64,000 bases of DNA from Streptomyces sp. NBC_01446 (GTDB lineage: Bacteria; Actinomycetota; Actinomycetes; Streptomycetales; Streptomycetaceae): positions 3,688,501 to 3,752,500 of the forward strand of contig NZ_JAPEPO010000001.1 in the NCBI RefSeq assembly GCF_026340095.1. The letters run 5' to 3'. Numbering within the stretch: position 1 is the first letter of the stretch; every line of letters begins with the position of its first letter. Shown piece by piece: positions 42,040 to 50,022 of this stretch. A model generated the notes under the pieces. It did no database searches. It worked only from the letters and a program-made list of their open reading frames with translations, and had not been told where the DNA came from. A program made the position numbers and the translations under genes.

Positions 42040-42441
42040 ATGAATGAAGCGTTGTACGTCCGCTTCCAGGGCACTGAACGGCACAAGCGGGGGCACTTCC
42101 CCGGGGTCTTCGTGCTCGCGAATGAGCTCGCAGCGCAGGGCAAGTTGACGGATGAGCAGTACCAGTTCTGGAGATCAAACAACGATTGGTACGACGCCAA
42201 CTATCCCAACCCGGCCCATGTCGATCCACAGGTGTACGACCCTGCGGTGAATCCTGGTGCTGTCGCCTGGTTCAAGAGGTCTGCTGTTGACCTCGTCAGG
42301 CGAGTGGATGGGTACCTGGAGCTCCTTGCCGCGCACGGGGTGGAGTGTCATCGGCTGGAGTCCTCGAACCCTGGCCGGGTCATCTACGAGGACGGGCATC
42401 AGATCGTGGTCATGCCAGTACGAGAGCCGGTCTCCGGTTGA
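42040..42441 (+). CDS. hypothetical protein
   Basis: 133 aa from ATG 42040 with GGGAG 6-7 bases upstream. MNEALYVRFQGTERHKRGHF, GVFVLANELAAQGKLTDEQY, YPNPAHVDPQVYDPAVNPG, and a C-terminal IYEDGHQIVVMP. Cytosolic, no family known. The gene lies in the mobile-element scar zone. Confidence 0.65.
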   Translation: MNEALYVRFQGTERHKRGHFPGVFVLANELAAQGKLTDEQYQFWRSNNDWYDANYPNPAHVDPQVYDPAVNPGAVAWFKRSAVDLVRRVDGYLELLAAHGVECHRLESSNPGRVIYEDGHQIVVMPVREPVSG

Positions 42442-42484
42442 TCTGAGCGCAGTTGGCCCGCCTCCCAACTCACCACTCTCCCCA

Positions 42485-42634
42485 GCTCCCATCCCGTCCG
42501 CCGTCGACCCACACACCGTGGAGCGGGCGTGGTTCATGGCGTCCAGGTGGAGCGCCCAACTGGACGAATGACCTGGACGCCATGGGCCGCGTCTGCTCGG
42601 CTCTGCCTGGGTCGATGGCGGACGGGATGGGAGC
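42485..42634. repeat. large imperfect inverted repeat
   Basis: Arms of 64 bases (42485-42548 and 42571-42634) are complementary at 52 of 64 positions by my count, around a 22-base loop. The outer 18 bases (GCTCCCATCCCGTCCGCC) and the inner 14 (CATGGCGTCCAGGT) match perfectly. It lies between the hypothetical gene at 42040 and the integrase stub. It may be a degraded element or an oligonucleotide-size palindrome. Confidence 0.8.
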
Positions 42635-42799
42635 CCTCCACGCTTGCCACGATGTGCCCGCAGTCGGGAACGGCGCCCCCTCCCACCCGGTGCGCCGGCC
42701 GATCCCCCGCCGGAGGCATCGTCTGTGACCGTGGGCCGCGAACGTGTGGGTGCTCGACTCATGACCTCCGGGCCTATCCACTGTGGGCGGGCGTCGGCG

Positions 42800-43248
42800 C
42801 AGCCGGGGCGGAGCGGGCCGAAGGCAGGAGCGACGAGATGCGGATCGCGGCCGGGGAGCTCTGGGAGGAGTACGACGTGGCGTTCTCGCGGCCTGACGGG
42901 CGCCCCCTCGACCCGCGCGCCGACTACGAGGAGTTCAAGGAGTTGCTCGCGGAGGCCGGGATCGACGACCGTCGGCTGTACGACGGAAGCCGCCACACGG
43001 CCGGCACGATCCTGAACGAGTTGGGCGTCGACATGCCCACCATCATGGAGGTCCTTCGGCACACCCAGATCAGCCAGACAAGGCGGTACGTGAAGGGGAG
43101 GTCACACCTGTCGAAGGATGCGATGCGGCGCATGGGCGAGTTCTTCGCTCCCCCGGTCCCGCCCCCCGTCGAGAGCCCCACTGAGACCACAACTGAGACC
43201 GCCGACACTCGCGCGGCCCGCGCTCGCCGTCGCTGCCGCGTCCGTTAA
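42800..43248 (+). pseudogene. C-terminal stub of a tyrosine recombinase (integrase)
   Basis: In one frame: AAGELWEEYDVAFSRPDGRP, LDPRADYEEFKELLAEAGI, DGSRHTAGTILNELGVDMPT, IMEVLRHTQISQTRRYVKG. The RH(T) box, the LRHTQIS segment and the catalytic Tyr region are present, but the first 250 or so residues (arm-binding, core-binding and first catalytic Arg) are missing. It ends 48 bases before the tRNA-Thr 3' end. That is the usual position of an integrase next to its attachment site, so the missing element lay leftward. Confidence 0.8.
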
Positions 43249-43250
43249 AA

Positions 43251-43289
43251 GCAAAAGCCCCAGATCACGGCGAGTGAGTTCTGGGGCTT
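43251..43289 (-). terminator. intrinsic terminator after tRNA-Thr
   Basis: On the minus strand, AAGCCCCAGA and TCTGGGGCTT (10 bp, 43255-43264 with 43280-43289) close on a 15-base loop and are followed by TTGCTTTT, a good U-tract. It ends the tRNA-Thr transcript; the integrase stub also stops here from the other side. Confidence 0.8.
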
Positions 43290-43295
43290 CTACAG

Positions 43296-43369
43296 AGCCG
43301 CCTTCGGGATTCGAACCCGAGACCTACGCATTACGAGTGCGTTGCTCTGGCCATCTGAGCTAAGGCGGC
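43296..43369 (-). tRNA. tRNA-Thr (CGU)
   Basis: Acceptor GCCGCCT pairs with AGGCGGC; anticodon loop CTCGTAA gives CGU, reading ACG; T arm GGTTCGAATCCC. Length 74 nt with discriminator T; CCA is added after transcription. An integrase stub sits 48 bases from its 3' end, so it is a likely attachment site. Confidence 0.95.
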
Positions 43370-43498
43370 GCGCCGTCTGCACCATGGTGCGGTCAGCAAC
43401 GTCGCCAAGTCTACACAGTTTTCGGGGGTGCTCCGCACACCCCCTGCGGAGGCCCTGGGACACGCGTCCCAGGGTGCCGAAAAGTTCCTCTGCACCCC

Positions 43499-45073
43499 TT
43501 ATGAGCAGCGCTTTCCGTCCTTGGGCGGCGTGCCGTCCAAGAGGTACGTGTTGATCGCGGAGTCGATGCAGGCGCTGCCGCGGCCGTACGCGGTGTGGCC
43601 GTCGCCCACGTAGGTGAGGAGCGTGCCGGAGTCGAGCTGGCCGGCGAGGGCCTGCGCCCAGCGGTACGGGGTGGCCGGGTCGCGGGTCGTGCCGACGACG
43701 ACGATCGGGGCGGCACCCTTCGCCTCGATGCGATGGGCCTCGCCGGTCGCCTTCACCGGCCAGTACGTGCAGTTCAGCGCCGCCCACGCGAGGCCGTCGC
43801 CGAAGACCGGGGATGCTTTCTCGAAGGACGGCAGGGCCGCCTTCACGTCGTCGGGGCTCTTGAAGGACGGGGGCAGGTCGAGGCAGTTCACAGCCGCGTT
43901 GGCTGCCATCAGGTTCGCGTACGAGCCGTCGCCGTCGCGCTCGTAGTAGCTGTCGGAGAGGGCGAGCAGGCCCGCGCCGTCCTTGTTCTTGATCGCCGAG
44001 CTGAGCGCGGAGCGCAGCTGCGCCCACTCCCCCTGGTCGTACATCGCCGCGATCACGCCGGTCGTGGCGAGGGCTTCGCCGAGCTTGCGGCCTGCGGGGT
44101 CACCGGTGGGGATGGGGGTGCGGTCCAGTTCGGTGAACAAGGACTTGAGGCGCTTGCCCGCGTCGGCGGCGCTCCCGGTGCCCAGGGGGCAGTCGGAGCG
44201 CCGTACGCAGTCCTTCGCGAAGGACTGGATCGCCGTCTCGAAGCCGGCCGTCTGGTCGCGGTTCAACTCCTTCGCCGACAGGGACGGGTCCATCGCGCCG
44301 TCCAGGACCATGCGGCCGACCCGCTCCGGATAGAGCCCCGCATAGGTCGCCCCGAGGAACGTGCCGTACGACGCCCCGACATAGTTCAGCTTGTCGTCGC
44401 CGAGCGCCGCGCGCAGGATGTCCATGTCGCGGGCCGCCTCGATTGTGGACACGTGCGGCAGCACATCGCCGGACCTCGCCTCGCAGCCGGCCGCGAACTT
44501 CTTGAAGGCCGCCGACAGTTCGTTGGTCTCCGCCTGGTCGTCGGGCGTGACGTCGGTCTGCGTGTACGCGTCCATCTGCCTGCCGTTGAGGCACTCGACC
44601 GGTTCACTGCGGGCGACGCCGCGCGGGTCGACCGCGACCATGTCGTAGCGGGCTCGGACCGCCGCCGGGTAGCTGACGGCGGCGTACGACTGGAGGTAGC
44701 CGATCGCCGAGCCGCCGGGTCCGCCGGGGTTGACCAGGAGCGAGCCGAGGCGCTTGCCCGGGCCGGCGGCCTTCTTGCGAGCGACGGCCAGCTTGATGTC
44801 ACCGGCGTCCGCCTTCGCGTAGTCCAGCGGCGCCTTCATCGTGGTGCATTCGAAGCCGGGGACGCCGCACTCACGCCAGCTCAGCGACTGCCCGTAGTAG
44901 GCGGCCAGGTTGGCGGGAGTCTCCCTGGGCAGCGCGCCCAGCGAAACGTCCGTCGTCCGCGTGCTTCCCGAACTCCCTGGTGAGCAGGCGGACATGAGGA
45001 GCCCGGCGGCGGCGAGCAGGGTTCCACAGGCCCGGAGGCCTCGGACAGGGGGATGGTGACGCCTGAAGTACAT
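43499..45073 (-). CDS. secreted lipoprotein alpha/beta hydrolase (tripeptidyl aminopeptidase-like)
   Basis: 524 aa from ATG 45073. Signal peptide ACGTLLAAAGLLMSAC ends in a lipobox. The nucleophile is in NYVGASYGTFLGATYAG, the oxyanion segment LLVNPGGPGGS appears before it, and the C-terminal TAP-like domain holds GDGHTAYGRGSACI. The Ser-Asp-His set fits the tripeptidyl aminopeptidase/SlpD family, which trims secreted peptides. A TACGCT box lies 6 bases before the ATG, so a leaderless mRNA is predicted; a longer frame to 45124 exists. Confidence 0.9.
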   Translation of the reverse strand: MYFRRHHPPVRGLRACGTLLAAAGLLMSACSPGSSGSTRTTDVSLGALPRETPANLAAYYGQSLSWRECGVPGFECTTMKAPLDYAKADAGDIKLAVARKKAAGPGKRLGSLLVNPGGPGGSAIGYLQSYAAVSYPAAVRARYDMVAVDPRGVARSEPVECLNGRQMDAYTQTDVTPDDQAETNELSAAFKKFAAGCEARSGDVLPHVSTIEAARDMDILRAALGDDKLNYVGASYGTFLGATYAGLYPERVGRMVLDGAMDPSLSAKELNRDQTAGFETAIQSFAKDCVRRSDCPLGTGSAADAGKRLKSLFTELDRTPIPTGDPAGRKLGEALATTGVIAAMYDQGEWAQLRSALSSAIKNKDGAGLLALSDSYYERDGDGSYANLMAANAAVNCLDLPPSFKSPDDVKAALPSFEKASPVFGDGLAWAALNCTYWPVKATGEAHRIEAKGAAPIVVVGTTRDPATPYRWAQALAGQLDSGTLLTYVGDGHTAYGRGSACIDSAINTYLLDGTPPKDGKRCS

Positions 45074-45152
45074 CAGCCGAGCGTAACTGTCCGCGTTCGG
45101 CCAGTCGCGATGTGTGGCGACCACGCCCCGTACGAGTTACCCGAAGGGCGTG

Positions 45153-46358
45153 TCAGCCCGCCCGCAGCGCCATCGTCATCGCCTCCACCGCGAGCAGCGG
45201 CGCCACATTGCGGTCGAGCGCGTCACGGCATTCGGCGATCGCCTCGATGCGGCGGAGCGTGGCCTCGGGCGAGGCTGCGCGGGCGAGGCGCTCCAGGGTG
45301 TCCTGCGCGTCGGTGTTCGCGAGGGCGACGCGGGAGCCGAGCTGCAGGGCGAGCACATCGCGGTAGAAGCCCGTGAGGTCCGTGAGGGCCAGGTCGAGGC
45401 TGTCTCGCTGCGTACGCGTTCTGCGGCGCTTCTGGCGGTCCTCCAGGTCCTTCATGGCGCCCGCCGTGCCGCGCGGCATCCGGCTGCCGCTCTGTCCGCC
45501 GAGCGCCGCCTTCAGCTCCTCGGTCTCTTTGGTGTCGACCTCCTCGGCGAGCTGCTTGGTGTCCTCCGCGGCGGTGTCGATCAGCTCCTGCGCGGCCTTG
45601 AGGCACCCGCCGATGTCGTCGACCCGCAGGGGCAGCTTCAGCACCGCCGCTCTGCGCGCCCGCGCGCGCGGGTCCGTGGCGAGGCGTCGCGCGCGGTCGA
45701 TGTGGCCCTGCGTGGCGCGGGCCGCTTCGGCGGCGACGGCCGGCTCGATGCCGTCGCGTCGTACGAGCATGTCGGCCACCGCATCGACCGCGGGTGTACG
45801 CAGCGTCAGGTGGCGGCAGCGGGAGCGGATTGTGGGCAGTACGTCTTCGAGGGAGGGCGCGCAGAGCAGCCAGACGGTCCGCGGGGCGGGCTCCTCTACG
45901 GCCTTGAGAAGTACGTTGCCCGCGCCCTCGGTGAGGCGGTCCGCGTCTTCGAGGACGATGACCTGCCAGCGGCCCACGGCGGGCGACAGCTGTGCTCTGC
46001 GGACGAGCTCGCGGGTCTCCTTCACGCCGATGGAGAGCAGATCCGTACGGACGATCTCCACGTCGGCGTGCGTGCCGACGAGGCTCGTGTGACAACCGTC
46101 GCAGAATCCGCAGCCGGGGCCCCCGCCCAGCGCTCGGTCCGGGCTGACGCACTGGAGCGCCGCGGCGAACGCGCGCGCCGCCGTCGCCCGCCCCGCGCCG
46201 GGCGGACCGGTGAAGAGCCAGGCGTGCGTCATCTTGGAGGCCTCGGGCAGCGGCGCCTTCGTCGCCGTGGCCGTGACGAGCGCGTCGGCGTCCCGCGCGG
46301 CGGCGTCGAGCTGCGCGGCCACGCGCTCCTGACCCACCAGGTCGTCCCATACGGGCAT
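45153..46358 (-). CDS. holB: DNA polymerase III subunit delta'
   Basis: 401 aa. Part of the sliding-clamp loader at the replication fork. The AAA+ segment is LFTGPPGAGRATAARAFAAAL (the Walker A Lys is Arg, normal for delta'), the zinc motif is CGFCDGC, and sensor 1 is LEDADRLTEGAGNVLLKAVEEP. It stops 80 bases before the lipoprotein hydrolase start and lies downstream of tmk. Confidence 0.95.
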   Translation of the reverse strand: MPVWDDLVGQERVAAQLDAAARDADALVTATATKAPLPEASKMTHAWLFTGPPGAGRATAARAFAAALQCVSPDRALGGGPGCGFCDGCHTSLVGTHADVEIVRTDLLSIGVKETRELVRRAQLSPAVGRWQVIVLEDADRLTEGAGNVLLKAVEEPAPRTVWLLCAPSLEDVLPTIRSRCRHLTLRTPAVDAVADMLVRRDGIEPAVAAEAARATQGHIDRARRLATDPRARARRAAVLKLPLRVDDIGGCLKAAQELIDTAAEDTKQLAEEVDTKETEELKAALGGQSGSRMPRGTAGAMKDLEDRQKRRRTRTQRDSLDLALTDLTGFYRDVLALQLGSRVALANTDAQDTLERLARAASPEATLRRIEAIAECRDALDRNVAPLLAVEAMTMALRAG

Positions 46359-46533
46359 GGACTACCGCCTCACCGTCGAACTCCGGCACTTCGCTCTACC
46401 GGATTCATTGTGCGGGACGGGACTGACAACGCCGTCCGGCGACCGAGCCGGCGCCCCGCTCAGCGAACGGGCCGGCAATCGGTCTCCGGTCGGCGACAGG
46501 TCCCGGGCCGGCTCGGCGCCGGCCCCGGTCGGC

Positions 46534-49500
46534 TCAGCGCCGCCCCCGGCGCTTGCTGCCCGCGCCCTCGTCCCCGTCGTCGTCGTGCCCGCCGAGCAGT
46601 TCGTCCGCCAGCGTCGGCAGGTCGTCCAGCGGGGTCTCCTCCGCCCAGTCGGGCCTCGGCCGCTGACGGGGCCGGCCCTCCTCGTCGACCTGGGGCAGCT
46701 CACGCGTCCGGTCATTCGAACCATGACCGGCACCCGCACCCCTGGTCGACGGCGCCGAAGTCTGGCGCTCATCACGGAAGTACCCCGACGGAACCCGGTC
46801 CACCGGCCCGCCATCGCCAACACCAGCACCAGCACCAGCACCGCTACCGACGGAGTCATCACGCACCGGCGGCAGCACCGCCGTCTCGTCGGCGGCCCCG
46901 GCCTGCTGTGCGGGATTCGGCGGCATCGGCAGCTGAGTGGTCTCGTCGTTGTCCCCACCCTGCCAAGCACCACGCCCAGCACCAGCACCAGGGGCAGTCC
47001 CAGGGGCAGTCCCAGCCCCGGAACCCGTACCTGCGTCCCTGACCGGCGGCAGCACGGCCGTTTCGTCGGCCGCGCCGCCCGTGGGATTCACCACGGGCGT
47101 GGGAACGGTGGTCTCGTTGTCGGCCCTCGAGGGCCGATCGGCACCGTCGGACCCGGCCCCAGCCGCAGAAGCCGCCGCTGACTCGGACGCGGACGAAGCA
47201 GCCGCCGCAGAGGCAGCCGCCGCGGACGCCGCCGCCAGCCGACGGGCCTCCTCCGCCCGCAGCAGCGCCTCCTCCGCCTTGCGCTGCTTCTCCAGGCGTC
47301 TTTCCTCGGCCTCCGCGCGCAGGCGCGCCTCTTCCTCCGCCTGACGGCGGCGGCGCTCCTCCTCGGCGGCCCGGGTCTGTTCCTCGGCGAGGAGCCTTGC
47401 GCGCTCCTCCTCGGCACGGCGACGCGACTCCTCGGCGCGCTGGCGGGCCTCTTCGGCCTGGCGCTCGGCCTCGCGCCGCTGCGCCTCCTCCAGTTCGCGC
47501 TGCTTGCGCTCCTCCTCCTCGGCGCGCAGCCTGGCGAGCTGTGCCAGCCGCTCGCGTTCGACGCGCTCCTCCTCGGCCTTGCGGGCGGCCTCGGCCTCGG
47601 CCTTCCTGCGGGCCTCCTCCTCGGCGGCCTTACGGGCCTCTTCCTGGGCCTTCACCTCGGCGTCGGAGAGCGGCAGCACCATGTCGAGCCGGTGCCGGAC
47701 CACGGTCGTGACGGCTTCCGGCTCCTGGGCCGCGTCGACGACGAGGTAGCGGCCGGGGTCGGCGGCGGCGAGCGTGAGGAAACCGGAGCGCACGCGCGCG
47801 TGGAACTCGGCCGGCTCCGATTCGAGCCGGTCGGGCGCCTCCGTGAACCGCTCGCGGGCCGCCTGCGGGTCGACGTCGAGCAGGACGGTCAGATGCGGTA
47901 CGAGTCCGCCGGTCGCCCAGCGGTTGATGCGGGCGACCTCGGTCGGCGACAGGTCGCGGCCGGCGCCCTGGTAGGCGACGGACGAGTCGATGTAGCGGTC
48001 GGAGACGACGACGGCGCCGCGCTCGAGGGCGGGCCGTACGACGGTGTCCACGTGCTCCGCGCGGTCGGCGGCGTACAGGAGGGCCTCGGCGCGGTGCGAG
48101 AGGCCTGCCGACGACACGTCGAGAAGGATCGAGCGCAGCCGCTTGCCGACCGGGGTCGCGCCGGGCTCGCGCGTGACGACGACCTCGTGGCCCTTGCCGC
48201 GGATCCACTCGGCGAGCGCCTCGGCCTGGGTCGACTTACCGGCGCCGTCGCCGCCTTCCAGGGCGATGAAGAAGCCGGTGGCAGCGGGGGCCTGCGCCGG
48301 GTCGTTCCCACCGAGCAGCGCGTCGCGCAGGTCGTGCCGCAGGGGCACTCCGCTGCGGTCGTCGGCCTTGGCGAGTACGAGGGCGGCCACGGGCAGCAGC
48401 AGGGCGCCGACGAGCATCAGCGTGAAGGCGGCGCCGCCGTGCGCGAACACGAACTTGCCGTAGACCAGCCGGTGCGGGCCGATCGCGGCCGCCAGCAGGG
48501 GCGCGGCGACGGCGGCGACCGCGACGGAGACGCGGACGACGGCCTGGAGGTGCTCGGTCGTGCGGGCGCGCCGGTAGTCCTCGGACTCCTGGTCGAGGAG
48601 GGTGTGCCCGGTGTTCGCTGCGATGCCCGCGGTGACGCCGGCGAGGGTGACGATCAGCAGGACGCTGGTGACGTCGGGGACCAGGCCGGCGGCGAGCAGG
48701 GCGATGCCGGTCAGGGCGATCGCCAGCGCGAGGAGCCTGCGGCGCGACAGCGACGGCAGCACGGAGGGCGCCGAGCGGATGCCGACGACCGTGCCGCCCG
48801 TGAGCCCGAGCACGAGCAGCCCGAACATCACCGGGCCGCCGGACAGGTCCTTGGCGTGCAGTACGGAGACGGCGACGGCCGCCGAGATCGCCCCGGCGAC
48901 GGCGGCGCAGGCGAGGACGAGGAGCGGAATGGCTCCCGTGCGTCCCTTGTCGACACCGCTACCGGTCTTGGGCCGGCGCAAACCCTCGAGCGGCGACCGC
49001 GCGCGGGGGGTCTGCGTGTCGGGCAGTTCGAGGAAGAAGACGACGGAGAGCGAGGCGGCGAACAGACCGGCCGCTACGTAGGAGGCCAGTGCGGCCTGGT
49101 GCAGGCCGAACCAGTCGACCCCGGCCCCGATCAGGTTCCCCACGAGAGTGACGACGACGAGCGCGGCGGCCGCGAGGGGCAGCGCCACGAAACCGGTGCG
49201 CAGGGAGAGGCGTCGCAGCGCGTCCATGTGGTCGGGCAGCGGGCGTACGGCCGCGCCTTCGAGGGGCGGCGCGGGCAGCAGCGCGGGCGCCGCGCTCTCG
49301 CGCGACACGGTCCAGAAGCGCTCGGCGACGCCTGCCACGAAGGCGGTGACGAGCAGGACCGCAAGCGCGTTGTCCGGGGTCCAGTCGATCCACAGGGGCG
49401 CGACGATGAGGAGCGCGGCTCGCACGCCGTCCGCGCCGACCATCGTCCAGCGCCGGTCGAGGGGGCCGTCCTTGGAGGTCAACGACGTGAGCGGGCCGAG

Positions 49501-49800
49501 GAGTACGGCTCCGAAGAGCAGCGTCGACAGGACGCGTGCGCCGAACACGGCGGAGACGGCGAAGGCCACGCCCCGGTACCCGCCCCCGAACGAGCCCTCG
49601 GAGACGGCTACCTGAAGGGCCAGCACCACGAGCACAAGAAGCCCGAGCGCGTCACCGATGCCGCCCACCAGTTGGGCGCTCCACAGTCGTTTCAGCTGCG
49701 GCACCCGCAGCAGGGCGCGGACGGCGCGCTCCCGGGAATCTGCGACCAGGGCGTCGTCGGGGGCCGGATTCTTGGCCGTTGGCTGCTCGGCTCGCGTCAT
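46534..49800 (-). CDS. tmk: thymidylate kinase fused to a membrane transporter-like domain
   Basis: 1088 aa. Residues 1-480 form an MFS-like block of about 12 helices. The kinase follows with FFIALEGGDGAGKSTQAEALA (P-loop), VTREPGATPVGKR, DRYIDSSVAYQG (DRY/TMP-binding) and lid ARERFTEAPDR. It makes dTDP from dTMP. After it, residues about 700-870 are a charged coiled coil (EEARKAAEEEARRKAEAEA), then a disordered tail with ADETAVLPPV-type blocks repeated four times. Streptomyces tmk is often of this form; what the transporter does is unknown. It is transcribed after topA and before holB. Confidence 0.93.
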   Translation of the reverse strand: MTRAEQPTAKNPAPDDALVADSRERAVRALLRVPQLKRLWSAQLVGGIGDALGLLVLVVLALQVAVSEGSFGGGYRGVAFAVSAVFGARVLSTLLFGAVLLGPLTSLTSKDGPLDRRWTMVGADGVRAALLIVAPLWIDWTPDNALAVLLVTAFVAGVAERFWTVSRESAAPALLPAPPLEGAAVRPLPDHMDALRRLSLRTGFVALPLAAAALVVVTLVGNLIGAGVDWFGLHQAALASYVAAGLFAASLSVVFFLELPDTQTPRARSPLEGLRRPKTGSGVDKGRTGAIPLLVLACAAVAGAISAAVAVSVLHAKDLSGGPVMFGLLVLGLTGGTVVGIRSAPSVLPSLSRRRLLALAIALTGIALLAAGLVPDVTSVLLIVTLAGVTAGIAANTGHTLLDQESEDYRRARTTEHLQAVVRVSVAVAAVAAPLLAAAIGPHRLVYGKFVFAHGGAAFTLMLVGALLLPVAALVLAKADDRSGVPLRHDLRDALLGGNDPAQAPAATGFFIALEGGDGAGKSTQAEALAEWIRGKGHEVVVTREPGATPVGKRLRSILLDVSSAGLSHRAEALLYAADRAEHVDTVVRPALERGAVVVSDRYIDSSVAYQGAGRDLSPTEVARINRWATGGLVPHLTVLLDVDPQAARERFTEAPDRLESEPAEFHARVRSGFLTLAAADPGRYLVVDAAQEPEAVTTVVRHRLDMVLPLSDAEVKAQEEARKAAEEEARRKAEAEAARKAEEERVERERLAQLARLRAEEEERKQRELEEAQRREAERQAEEARQRAEESRRRAEEERARLLAEEQTRAAEEERRRRQAEEEARLRAEAEERRLEKQRKAEEALLRAEEARRLAAASAAAASAAAASSASESAAASAAGAGSDGADRPSRADNETTVPTPVVNPTGGAADETAVLPPVRDAGTGSGAGTAPGTAPGAGAGRGAWQGGDNDETTQLPMPPNPAQQAGAADETAVLPPVRDDSVGSGAGAGAGVGDGGPVDRVPSGYFRDERQTSAPSTRGAGAGHGSNDRTRELPQVDEEGRPRQRPRPDWAEETPLDDLPTLADELLGGHDDDGDEGAGSKRRGRR

Positions 49801-49849
49801 TCGTCCAGCCTATCCGGACCCACTGACTCCCCGAAGGTCCACCCGAACA

Positions 49850-49883
49850 TACGGCCGCCGGGGCACTCGCCCCGGCGGCCGTA
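49850..49883 (-). terminator. strong hairpin after topA
   Basis: A perfect 15-bp stem TACGGCCGCCGGGGC with loop ACTC lies about 140 bases downstream of the topA stop and 50 bases before tmk. It has no U-tract. Between it and topA are short CCGTAGAAGGA-type repeats (49918-50035). Confidence 0.65.
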
Positions 49884-50022
49884 CGACATTCACGCGCGCG
49901 TGCGCACTCCCGTGTGCCTACTCCTCCGTAGAAGGCCCCCGTCGTAAGGCCCCCGTCCCGTAGAAGGACCCCGTAGAAGGATCTCCGTAGAGGACGACTC
50001 CGGGAGGACGGCTACAGGAGGA

